Virus record (IMG/VR): IMGVR_UViG_3300009180_002798
Coordinates: 1-45,320 of that record
Strand: one strand, 5' to 3'
Length of the DNA: 45,320 nucleotides
From: a virus
The position numbers were made by a program, and so were the translations under genes. The notes beneath the pieces are model-generated. The model had not been told where the DNA came from, did not search any database, and saw nothing but the letters and a program-made list of their open reading frames with translations. This document shows positions 32,767-43,903 of the stretch, piece after piece (the stretch's first letter is position 1; each line of letters begins with the position of its first letter).

Positions 32767-33006
32767 ATGAAGCTAAAAATTAAACAGACTGAAAAAGATA
32801 TTAAAGTTTTACTAAAACAATTTTTAGTAAATGATGTGTACTTTATGTACATTAAAAATGTAAATAAAAATTTAATACTATCTACTCAAATAAATCCTCC
32901 ATCACAACAAGGAGAACAATATTATTTTGGGCCACCAGACGTACCTCCAATCGACTTAAATAGACCAGTAGACATTGAAACCGATATTATACCAAATCCT
33001 ATTTAA
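32767..33006 (+). CDS. Small unknown protein before the giant adhesin gene
   Basis: Encodes 79 residues of unrecognised function. The first half is basic with hydrophobic strands (LKIKQTEKDIKVLLKQFLVNDVYFMYIKN), the second is proline-rich (INPPSQQGEQYYFGPPDVPPIDLN) and ends acidic. The first five residues, MKLKI, recur at the start of the next, very large protein. A good AAGGAAA ribosome site precedes the ATG. It could be a small attachment or chaperone protein for the adhesin; only position supports this. Confidence 0.6.
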   Translation: MKLKIKQTEKDIKVLLKQFLVNDVYFMYIKNVNKNLILSTQINPPSQQGEQYYFGPPDVPPIDLNRPVDIETDIIPNPI

Positions 33007-33012
33007 TTTAAA

Positions 33013-36000
33013 ATGAAATTAAAAATATTACAACAATATTATCAAACAACACCAGGAAATAAAGTATTTGATTCTGGTAATTTGATTTCATTTAAAATTA
33101 AAAAAAAAATAAAGTATAAAATATTATTATTTTCTGGAAATTTAATTAATACTTTAGGACCAGCTTATATTCCAAATGGAATATCAGCAAGTTATGGTAG
33201 TTTTGAAGACAAAATAGGTATTCAGTGGAATAATATACCAACAGTAACTGGTTATAAAGTTTTTAAAAATGACACCACATTGTTGGGAACAGTTTTTACT
33301 AATAGTATTTTTGATACTGTTTCTTCCCCTGGTATCTTATTTAAATATAATGTCACTTCTTTTATTACACAAAATGGATTTACTTTAGACAGTAATTTTA
33401 GTAATCCCGCTTATGGTTGGAGAGGATTGACAGCTCCAAACAATCTCACGACATCTGGTAGTAGTTTTCTTGATCGTGTTATCTTGAGTTGGACTGGTGT
33501 AACCGGAGCAACCGCTTATAAATTGTATCGATACGATACTTTAGTTGCTCCTCAAACCCTTTCGTTATTGACAACAACAACCAATAACAGTTATACAGAT
33601 TTTGCTGTGTTAGCTGGAAGAACATACATTTATGGTGTAAAATCTTCTTGTGGATTAGGAGACAGTCCTTTTGGATTGACTGCTATGGCTGTATTGTCTA
33701 GAGGAGTTATAGCTGCTCCTTCTGGTGTTTCAGCATCAGACGGCGTATATACTGATCGAGTAGATATAACATGGAATAGTGTTGCTGGTGTGAGTGGTTA
33801 TAAAGTTTATAGAGATCTTCCTACACTACAAAATATAGCAACTACTACCAGTCAACAATTTAATGATTACGCAGCAACACCAGGGATTATTTACACTTAT
33901 TATGTCACAGCTTACGATTTGTTGCGTGGAGAAAGTGTTCCCAGTTTATCGGATACTGGTTCTGTTGGTTTTATTCCAGTAGTGTCTGCAGTTACACCAT
34001 CATACGGAATAATTAGTGGTGGAACTACTTTAACAATATCAGGAAATTATTTATCAAATACACAATCGGTTACTATTGGTGGTATTACTGCCACAATAAT
34101 TGCAAACACAATAAACGGAATAACTTTGGTAACTCCTGTTGGTTTAACAGTTGGTCTTAATCCAATCACAGTAACAACCATACCTGGTTTCACTACGGCT
34201 TCCGATCTTTTTGCGTATTCTTACGGTGAGGTTCTACCAGATTCACTTTACCAAAGCATGAAGACGTTTGCGGATACACACGTTAGTGATCTGTACACAA
34301 TAACTGCACCTAAAAAACGAACTACTGGAGTATTAAATTATACATACGCCGATATTACATCAACTGGAGTATTTCGTCCAAAATCAACAGGCAGATTAAC
34401 TCCATGGACAGGAAATATTTCTTATTCTGGTGCTGGTATCGGTTCGGTGATTGCAGGATTGACTGCTATAGCTGGTGCCTGTGCAACCACAACATATAAT
34501 TTATACAATAATTTTACTAATATAAATTATTCATACGGATTATTGAGCAGTAATAACACTATTGTTGAATCAAGACTGTTTGGTTTTACTTCTGGTATAA
34601 CTGGTGGTAAAAATTTAATAAAACGACCGTATTCGTTTAATGATATACAATTGTATGGTATAAGCACTATAAATCCACTATACGGCAATTACGTTCCATC
34701 TAGTACATACAATAGTACTACATCTTATAATCTTGTAAGAAATAAACTGCTTGCAGTTTTAGAAGAAATTGATGCCACACAAGTATATCCAGTTCAAACG
34801 TATCTAAAAACTCTAGCAGTTGCTTGGAAATACCAACGACAAATTTTACAAAATAATGGAGGCATTGTTTCTGGTATCAAATCTTCCATCAATTTAGACG
34901 CATTAAACACAGAAATTTTAAACAATTTAAAAATACTTTTAGCAGAATATAGATCACACTACCCATTGGCAAGAAGTGGTAATGGTTTATCTATTTCAAA
35001 CGGCGGAAATTCTTCAAATGAACTTTGGAGATTAGCAGCAAACGAGAATTATCCAATGGGCTTGTGTGGTCCTGGTGTTCGTCAAACACCGTTTCCACTA
35101 GGTGCTACTTTAGATTACATTAAAGCACAGGGAGTCACTTTAAATACTTGGTCACCACAGGGATGGTCTGCAGATACTGGCATGTATTTGTATGACGGCT
35201 GGGCACTTGAAGGTCTTCTTAATATTATGCATAATATGTTGGGAGCAACTTCTAGTGTTGATCCTGTGGTTTCGCCAACAACACTATTAACAGATGCTAG
35301 TTGGGGACCAATATTGAATGATGTTAGAAACTTGTTTGTTAAAGAAATTTTTGATGGTGTGAAACACACAGAAGAAGGAAGACCTTGGTATTGCACCAGA
35401 AAGTATTGGCCAGACGGTACCCCTAAAGACGCTTACGTTTATCCTGATGGAGTTGCAGGAAGTACATGGGGAGAACCTGGTACTAGCAGAACTGGGACTA
35501 AATGGTGGTATAATACGTATAAAGTTGGTGGTGGTTATTTTTATCCTGATCCTGACAATAAAGGTTATATTACTTCTAATCAAAATATAACACCTGCTGC
35601 AAACAGAATGTTAGCAGCAATGTACGTTTATCCGTACGCAATAAACGACACACAACGACAAGGATTGCTTGCAGCTTATAACATGTGGGCAGAAACGTGG
35701 GCATCGTGTTTAGAACGCATGTTATATGGTTGTACAAGCGCAGATCAAACCGGATCTTGGCCTGAAGGATGGGGTTACGCAGCTCAATCCATGCCTGACT
35801 TTATTAAAGTTTTAGACGCCACTAAACGCGCCGGAGACCGACGTTTATGGGATACCGGAAACACACCAGATTATTTTAACACAAGTGTGCCCGGTATTTC
35901 GTATGGTGCATGGGTTAATAACGCGTGGAAGTGGATTATTAGCCGCATAATGCCAAACAATTTGATAATTAATTTTGGTTCTTGTAATACTGCAGGATGG

Positions 36001-39000
36001 GAAACCACACGAAATGGATATCAATTTTACCCTTACGGAGTATTATTACAAGCTGCACTAGTAAGTGAAAGTCCTACTCCTGGAACCACTGGATCTGCAA
36101 TTTCTGAATTATACAATTGGTTTATTAATGCAGCACAAGATTCAGAAATAGACGCTCGTTATTATTACGAGATGAAAAAATATAATGATCGTGGTCAGAT
36201 AAACGATAAGGTACTTCTACCTTGGGGTTATTTTGCCGGAGAGAATACGTTTGTTTGGAAGTCTGAACATGTTATACCACGATTTCATTCTAATTTTTTA
36301 ATTGGTACACTCGCTGGATGGAACTCAGACACAACTCCACAAACAAACAATAATTTTGATAAACCGTTGATATTTGGTATTTGGGGTAAAGGTGTTAATG
36401 GTCGAGACGAAAAAACAAATTCAGATAGTGGTCATATTTCTGCGTATCTGGGTGATGCTGTATTATTATTAGAAGCGGGTGAACCCAGAGCATTAATTCA
36501 AGGTTCTGGCTCAAATACGGCCACACAAGAATATTTCTTAACAGATACAATCAGAGCAAAAGGTCACAATAAAATGCAGCTAGGTGAGAGGAAAGATTAT
36601 AAGATACCTCAAACTTGTCCGTGGTCTGGTGTAACATTTACCAGCACTGGTGGTTACGCATTTATTGATCTGCTCCCAACTTATAATACTAGAGGATTAA
36701 CTGCTCGACAATACGGATGGGCAGAAAGCGTACCAGGTTGGGTTGGTCCAAGTGATAGTTATCTGTACGGATGGGGAGGTCCACCAAATTCTACAGCAAG
36801 AGGTGGTGATACTGGATGTTATTTGTCTCACGGAACTGATTTAGTACCAACATATATTGCACCAGAAGGACTCACTTATCAGTTTGAGCCGTATCAATAT
36901 CAGATAGGAAAATGCACACGAGGTATTACTTGGTCGTATTCTGAAGGATCTGCAACCATTCAAATTGAAGACGTTGTTGGTATCAGTGCGTACAATCCAA
37001 TTTATCCTGGTGCTTCATGGTCTGCAACAGGTCCGTACGCAACAGGACCGGCCAGCAGAGTATATTACCGATTCCATGTTGGTTACACTGGAGCCAGTGC
37101 TGCAAACACGTTCCCATTACCAAAAGAAGGAACAGACACTGGCCTTACTTTATATCCAATATCTGGATCAAACAATAAAACTTGGAATGTTGCTTGGTCA
37201 CAACCAATTCCATATAATAAAAACAGTGTTGGTGTAACTTATAGTGGTGTTGATGTATTAATGACATTGACCGGCAATCAACCAATTCGACTACAACGCG
37301 AATTAACAGTAAATAATTCGTTTAAATACGCTTATACGGCTGTTCCTGGGGTAGGAGCAATACCACCAAGTCGCCATTACGCAATTAATGTGATGTTAGG
37401 AACATCAGGTGGTTCTTACTATGATGAAAACAATTTAAAATTAAACACAACATTAAGCGCAATTGCAGTAGCTATAACACCTGCAGTATATGTTGCGTAT
37501 TGGGAACCTTGGATTGGAAGTACATCATTGTCTCATATAACACCTATAGTGTGGGTAAACGGTATTACTCAAAACAAAAATGAAGCATTCTCTGTGAATG
37601 ATTCTCTGTTTCCAAAAACAACAATTACTGGGTTTACGGCTGTTGCAGACGAGTTTAAGAATATTGCACCAGGTAAACGTGTACTTGGAACTTATCGTTA
37701 CCACTTCAAACATGCTTTCTTGGGTTCTACTTTTGATACAGCTGGTCTGGGATTAACTTACAGTCCTTGGTTTGATGATGCAATAACTAAAGTACAAGCA
37801 GAGTGGAATCCGTGGATAGACGGACTGGTAAGTAATGGAGTAACGTTTGATTATTGGGCACTTGGTATAGAAGATGCTGTTACTTCATTCTCTAATTGGG
37901 GTATACCTGGTCTAAAAAATAGTATTAAAACAACAGAAGCAGAAGTACTAAGAGCAATCACATCAGATGCCAGATTTACTCAATCTAAACACGGAATTAC
38001 AGCATTAAGTACCCAATTACAAGGTGTGAATTTAGATGCAGTATTACAGGGAGCCAATAGTGGAAATACTGCATATTTAGCTTGGAATAATGCTTTGAAT
38101 TCTCTTGGAGTTGCTGGTTTGAATCAAGCATTATGGAATTATACAAAGACAAAAATACCAGGTCTACGAGGCGGTAATGGCGATTCTGTAATTAATCCAA
38201 ATAATCCTGGACCAGATTCAAACGGACATCCACAACCGCTTAGTGCCATATTTGGAACAGCAGCTTCTCCTTATCTGTACGGAGAATTGAGTGGAATATT
38301 AACGTCTTGGTCAATATCAGATTCAGATCCAACCCGATTGGTATTAGGAAATGGTGGACAACAATTACCGTCATCTGCTTGGACTGCATTTGTTGTTGAC
38401 CAACAAGAAACTAGAAGTTGTAAACGCAGTTCTCCGTCCACACCACTACAACCTTGGATAGGCAGTTTTGGTTATGCAGCTTCTAAATATAATTTAGATC
38501 GCAGATATTATTATGAGAATATAACACACACATTCTTATTGGGAGCTGAAATATTTTATCTGTGGAATGGTGGTGATACTTCTCTTACTCCAGCAGAACG
38601 CACAGCACACGGAATTACTTTAAATTCTCATATTGCAAGCTTGAATACTCTATTAGGCGGAAAAGTTCCTCAAAGTAGTAGTTCATCAACAGCAGCAATC
38701 TCATACAGAGATCTTTACGTTACTACAGGAGCTAAACTACACGACTTCAAATATATTTGGAGAACCACATTTAATAATGAAATTATTCAAGCTATAAATA
38801 ATACAACAGGAATAACTTATGCGCTAGGAGGATTGACTTGTGGCATTTGGGATACTTCTACCACAGATATTCCTCCATCATATACTGTTATAACAGAAAT
38901 ACCGGTAATACAAAATTATGCGAGTTATAATTTAACAAATACCACAACTCTTGCATCAACTACTGGGTGTACTACCAGATTTAATGTTCCGACCTACGTG

Positions 39001-39123
39001 TTCCCGTCTTGGGATTACGATATAAAATTAATTCCTGGAATTTCTTTTGGCAAAATAACAATTAACGATTTTAAATATTTACAAGGAATAACTAATCCAA
39101 ACAGTGGAATATCTCCATGTTAA
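33013..39123 (+). CDS. Giant multidomain tail adhesin with lyase-like region
   Basis: Encodes 2036 residues. Three FN3-like repeats lie at about 50-323 (FEDKIGIQWNNIP..GYKVFK, FLDRVILSWTGVT..YKLYRYD, YTDRVDITWNSVA..YKVYRD). An IPT/TIG domain follows at about 324-405 (VTPSYGIISGGTTLTISG). Residues about 410-1130 are largely helical, with GSWPEGWGYAAQSMPDFIKVL. A strand-rich part then begins with DSGHISAYLGDAVLLLEAGEPRALIQ. This order, an alpha/alpha toroid then a beta-sandwich, recalls the heparinase II/III and alginate-lyase fold. Residues about 1490-1890 (VAYWEPWIG, FDYWALGIED, LLGAEIFYLWNGGD) resemble a TIM-barrel glycosidase. It probably binds and cuts host polysaccharide; enzymatic activity is inferred only. 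Confidence 0.85.
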   Translation: MKLKILQQYYQTTPGNKVFDSGNLISFKIKKKIKYKILLFSGNLINTLGPAYIPNGISASYGSFEDKIGIQWNNIPTVTGYKVFKNDTTLLGTVFTNSIFDTVSSPGILFKYNVTSFITQNGFTLDSNFSNPAYGWRGLTAPNNLTTSGSSFLDRVILSWTGVTGATAYKLYRYDTLVAPQTLSLLTTTTNNSYTDFAVLAGRTYIYGVKSSCGLGDSPFGLTAMAVLSRGVIAAPSGVSASDGVYTDRVDITWNSVAGVSGYKVYRDLPTLQNIATTTSQQFNDYAATPGIIYTYYVTAYDLLRGESVPSLSDTGSVGFIPVVSAVTPSYGIISGGTTLTISGNYLSNTQSVTIGGITATIIANTINGITLVTPVGLTVGLNPITVTTIPGFTTASDLFAYSYGEVLPDSLYQSMKTFADTHVSDLYTITAPKKRTTGVLNYTYADITSTGVFRPKSTGRLTPWTGNISYSGAGIGSVIAGLTAIAGACATTTYNLYNNFTNINYSYGLLSSNNTIVESRLFGFTSGITGGKNLIKRPYSFNDIQLYGISTINPLYGNYVPSSTYNSTTSYNLVRNKLLAVLEEIDATQVYPVQTYLKTLAVAWKYQRQILQNNGGIVSGIKSSINLDALNTEILNNLKILLAEYRSHYPLARSGNGLSISNGGNSSNELWRLAANENYPMGLCGPGVRQTPFPLGATLDYIKAQGVTLNTWSPQGWSADTGMYLYDGWALEGLLNIMHNMLGATSSVDPVVSPTTLLTDASWGPILNDVRNLFVKEIFDGVKHTEEGRPWYCTRKYWPDGTPKDAYVYPDGVAGSTWGEPGTSRTGTKWWYNTYKVGGGYFYPDPDNKGYITSNQNITPAANRMLAAMYVYPYAINDTQRQGLLAAYNMWAETWASCLERMLYGCTSADQTGSWPEGWGYAAQSMPDFIKVLDATKRAGDRRLWDTGNTPDYFNTSVPGISYGAWVNNAWKWIISRIMPNNLIINFGSCNTAGWETTRNGYQFYPYGVLLQAALVSESPTPGTTGSAISELYNWFINAAQDSEIDARYYYEMKKYNDRGQINDKVLLPWGYFAGENTFVWKSEHVIPRFHSNFLIGTLAGWNSDTTPQTNNNFDKPLIFGIWGKGVNGRDEKTNSDSGHISAYLGDAVLLLEAGEPRALIQGSGSNTATQEYFLTDTIRAKGHNKMQLGERKDYKIPQTCPWSGVTFTSTGGYAFIDLLPTYNTRGLTARQYGWAESVPGWVGPSDSYLYGWGGPPNSTARGGDTGCYLSHGTDLVPTYIAPEGLTYQFEPYQYQIGKCTRGITWSYSEGSATIQIEDVVGISAYNPIYPGASWSATGPYATGPASRVYYRFHVGYTGASAANTFPLPKEGTDTGLTLYPISGSNNKTWNVAWSQPIPYNKNSVGVTYSGVDVLMTLTGNQPIRLQRELTVNNSFKYAYTAVPGVGAIPPSRHYAINVMLGTSGGSYYDENNLKLNTTLSAIAVAITPAVYVAYWEPWIGSTSLSHITPIVWVNGITQNKNEAFSVNDSLFPKTTITGFTAVADEFKNIAPGKRVLGTYRYHFKHAFLGSTFDTAGLGLTYSPWFDDAITKVQAEWNPWIDGLVSNGVTFDYWALGIEDAVTSFSNWGIPGLKNSIKTTEAEVLRAITSDARFTQSKHGITALSTQLQGVNLDAVLQGANSGNTAYLAWNNALNSLGVAGLNQALWNYTKTKIPGLRGGNGDSVINPNNPGPDSNGHPQPLSAIFGTAASPYLYGELSGILTSWSISDSDPTRLVLGNGGQQLPSSAWTAFVVDQQETRSCKRSSPSTPLQPWIGSFGYAASKYNLDRRYYYENITHTFLLGAEIFYLWNGGDTSLTPAERTAHGITLNSHIASLNTLLGGKVPQSSSSSTAAISYRDLYVTTGAKLHDFKYIWRTTFNNEIIQAINNTTGITYALGGLTCGIWDTSTTDIPPSYTVITEIPVIQNYASYNLTNTTTLASTTGCTTRFNVPTYVFPSWDYDIKLIPGISFGKITINDFKYLQGITNPNSGISPC

Positions 39124-39151
39124 ATACACACACAATAAGGATATATAATAT

Positions 39152-41440
39152 ATGCTACCAATAACAGGATTAACAGGAACAGATACGTTTGAAACTTGGT
39201 TTGGTAAAACCAATGAAATTATTAGCAGTTTAAACAGTTCTACCATACTCTCTGTTAAAGATGCCGGAGCAGTAGGAGACGGCGTAACCGACGATACTGC
39301 CAGTATAAAAACTGCATTAAGTAGCGGAAAAAAAGTAATATACTTTCCTAGTGGAACATATAAAGTTACTCAGGGATTAACTCTTCCTGCTTTTGTTTCT
39401 ATATTTGGTGATGGACCAGACGCAACTATTATTGATGGTTCTAGTTGCACTGCTAATGGGCTCGGTTCATATGAAACACATATACGTACTGCAGAAGGAA
39501 CATGGTCGTCTCTGCCTGCCTTGGCGTCTCCAGGAATTACTAAAGGTGACCAAAATATTACATTCGTATCTGCTCACGGTTTAACATTTAATGATGAAAT
39601 TTGTGTGTATAATCCTACAAATTATTCTTGGTCTAAATTTACTTCATACCACAGAGCCGGAGAAGTTCAATTTATTGCTTGGACTCCTTCAACCACAATA
39701 GTTCGTTTACAAGGATCCGCATACGCAAATTATAAATCCACAGATGTTTCTTTATATAAACTTTCAGCTTATACATCATGTTTTATAAAAAATTTCACAT
39801 TAAAGTGTGCTAAACTAGGACCTGTTACTTCTGGACGAGGTGTTCGCGTAAATCAAGGATTAAATTGTATACTAGAAAATGTTAAAGTTGTAAACGTTCC
39901 GTATGCCGGTATTGAAATAAACCAGTCTCATAACGTTTTAGTAAATAATTGTACCGTTCAAGAAGACGCCTCAGACGATTTTGGCGGCGATTACGGATTA
40001 GTAGTTATGAATTCTTCTTCTGTTCTGGTTAATGGTGGATACTATTCTGCGTCCAGACACGCAGTTACTATTGGTGGTGGTAGTGGAGTAGGAGCAGTTC
40101 CAAACAGAAATGTAAAAATTATTGGAACTAGTTGCCATACTTCGGGCGTTACTTTAGATGCTGCTAGTGCTGGGGCATTAGACGTTCATTCAAATGCCGA
40201 ACACATCTTGTTTAGAAATTGTACAATAAATGGAGGAATAGCAGGATTAGGTGGAGACAATGTAACTGTAGAAGGTTGTCATATTGTTGGAAGAGGCGCA
40301 GGTGACTCTTTAATTTACGGTGCCGGATGCAAAGGAACCAATTTTGCAATACACAATAACCACTTGATATCCACTAGAAAAGGCCGATTAAATCGTGGAG
40401 CTTTTATAGATATTGGTGCGCAAAATGACGCTATATCAGATAAAACTTCTGAAGGCGGTATAATATCAATTAAAAATAACACACTTGATTGGCAATACTC
40501 TCCTACTAGTTCTGGTCGTAGAGAAGCAGGAGAAACTGCATCAGATGGTTATTCTTCTTATGGAAACTGGCTATCTATAGTAAATACTGGTACTACAGGA
40601 TATACTGGAGGAGATATTATAATCGATATCCAAGGAAATACTGTTAAAGCACCAAATAATTACCATCAAGGTGGTGCGTATATTCAAGTAACAGGAAACA
40701 CTTTAGATGCTCAATTTAATGTGGTTAATTTTTCTAATAATACTTGTGTGAACGTTGGTGGTGCTGAATTAGACAGTTCATGGGTTTCTGCTAATCATGT
40801 AGTTTTTCAGGGAAATAATATTATAAATTCCGGTAATGTTGGATTGAAAGCATCAGGCGTAAAAAAATCTATAGTATGTAAATCTAATAGTATTAATGGA
40901 ACCCGAAATTCTCCAGCAATTTATTTACGAGGACGGTCTGCCTCTTGGTTGGGATGGAATGGTTTCTGTGAATTTATAGAAGTTTCGGAGAATACAGTTA
41001 ATAATGGAGTATTAACAAAAGATTATACTTTTAATACTGGAACACTAACAGATTATAGTGTGTTTTATTTTGATAACGGTATTTTCCGAGACAATATTAT
41101 GGGATCAGATAATAGAACTTTTATACTTGATGCCAATCGCGGATTTGTTTTAAACGAAACAGTAACGGGAAATAGCTCTAATGCTGTTGCAACTATTAAA
41201 GCATTCCAAGGCATTACTCAATTTGGTATAGGTGTAACAAACAATAGTGGTTCTTTTACTTTAAATGAAACGATTACAGGAAATATTTCTGGTAAAACTG
41301 CCAGTCTTACAGGAATTGCTTCCACTCATAGTTTTGGATCATATCTATTTACTGGAAACAATTTATGGAGTGGTAAAAACGCATGGTGGAGTGGTTTTAC
41401 CTTAACACTTTCCGGCATAACTACTAATAATATTTTATAA
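39152..41440 (+). CDS. Right-handed beta-helix tailspike, pectate-lyase fold
   Basis: Encodes 762 residues. Residues about 33-90 (ILSVKDAGAVGDGVTDDTASIKTAL, KVIYFPSGTYKVTQGLTL, VSIFGDGPDATIIDG) are the start of the pectate-lyase-superfamily beta-helix, as in many phage depolymerases and tailspikes. Repeating coils follow (NCILENVKVVNVPYAGIEINQSHNVLVNNCTVQED, then HNVLF/VVFQGNN-type turns) to about residue 640. A short repeat GFVLNETVTGNSS / SFTLNETITGNISG lies near the C-terminus. It would be a trimeric spike that binds and perhaps cleaves a surface polysaccharide. The ATG follows AAGG at 11 nt. Confidence 0.93.
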   Translation: MLPITGLTGTDTFETWFGKTNEIISSLNSSTILSVKDAGAVGDGVTDDTASIKTALSSGKKVIYFPSGTYKVTQGLTLPAFVSIFGDGPDATIIDGSSCTANGLGSYETHIRTAEGTWSSLPALASPGITKGDQNITFVSAHGLTFNDEICVYNPTNYSWSKFTSYHRAGEVQFIAWTPSTTIVRLQGSAYANYKSTDVSLYKLSAYTSCFIKNFTLKCAKLGPVTSGRGVRVNQGLNCILENVKVVNVPYAGIEINQSHNVLVNNCTVQEDASDDFGGDYGLVVMNSSSVLVNGGYYSASRHAVTIGGGSGVGAVPNRNVKIIGTSCHTSGVTLDAASAGALDVHSNAEHILFRNCTINGGIAGLGGDNVTVEGCHIVGRGAGDSLIYGAGCKGTNFAIHNNHLISTRKGRLNRGAFIDIGAQNDAISDKTSEGGIISIKNNTLDWQYSPTSSGRREAGETASDGYSSYGNWLSIVNTGTTGYTGGDIIIDIQGNTVKAPNNYHQGGAYIQVTGNTLDAQFNVVNFSNNTCVNVGGAELDSSWVSANHVVFQGNNIINSGNVGLKASGVKKSIVCKSNSINGTRNSPAIYLRGRSASWLGWNGFCEFIEVSENTVNNGVLTKDYTFNTGTLTDYSVFYFDNGIFRDNIMGSDNRTFILDANRGFVLNETVTGNSSNAVATIKAFQGITQFGIGVTNNSGSFTLNETITGNISGKTASLTGIASTHSFGSYLFTGNNLWSGKNAWWSGFTLTLSGITTNNIL

Positions 41441-41482
41441 AATTAAAATAAAAACTAGATCTTAAACGCATAATTACTGTGA

Positions 41483-43888
<2,406 letters not shown>

Positions 43889-43889
43889 A

Positions 43890-43897
43890 CATAAATA
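43890..43897 (+). promoter_or_regulatory. Probable late promoter, variant CATAAATA
   Basis: CATAAATA starts 2 nt after the stop of the collagen-RCC1 fibre and ends 6 nt before the next ATG. The predicted start is about 43903, giving a leaderless or nearly leaderless transcript. It is the same variant box as at 7030, and no ribosome site is present. Confidence 0.55.
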
Positions 43898-43903
43898 TAA
43901 CAT

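Noticed and set aside
35115-35583. Antisense open frames inside the giant adhesin gene
   Set aside because: No other gene in the window is on the minus strand, and these have no start signals or recognisable domains.
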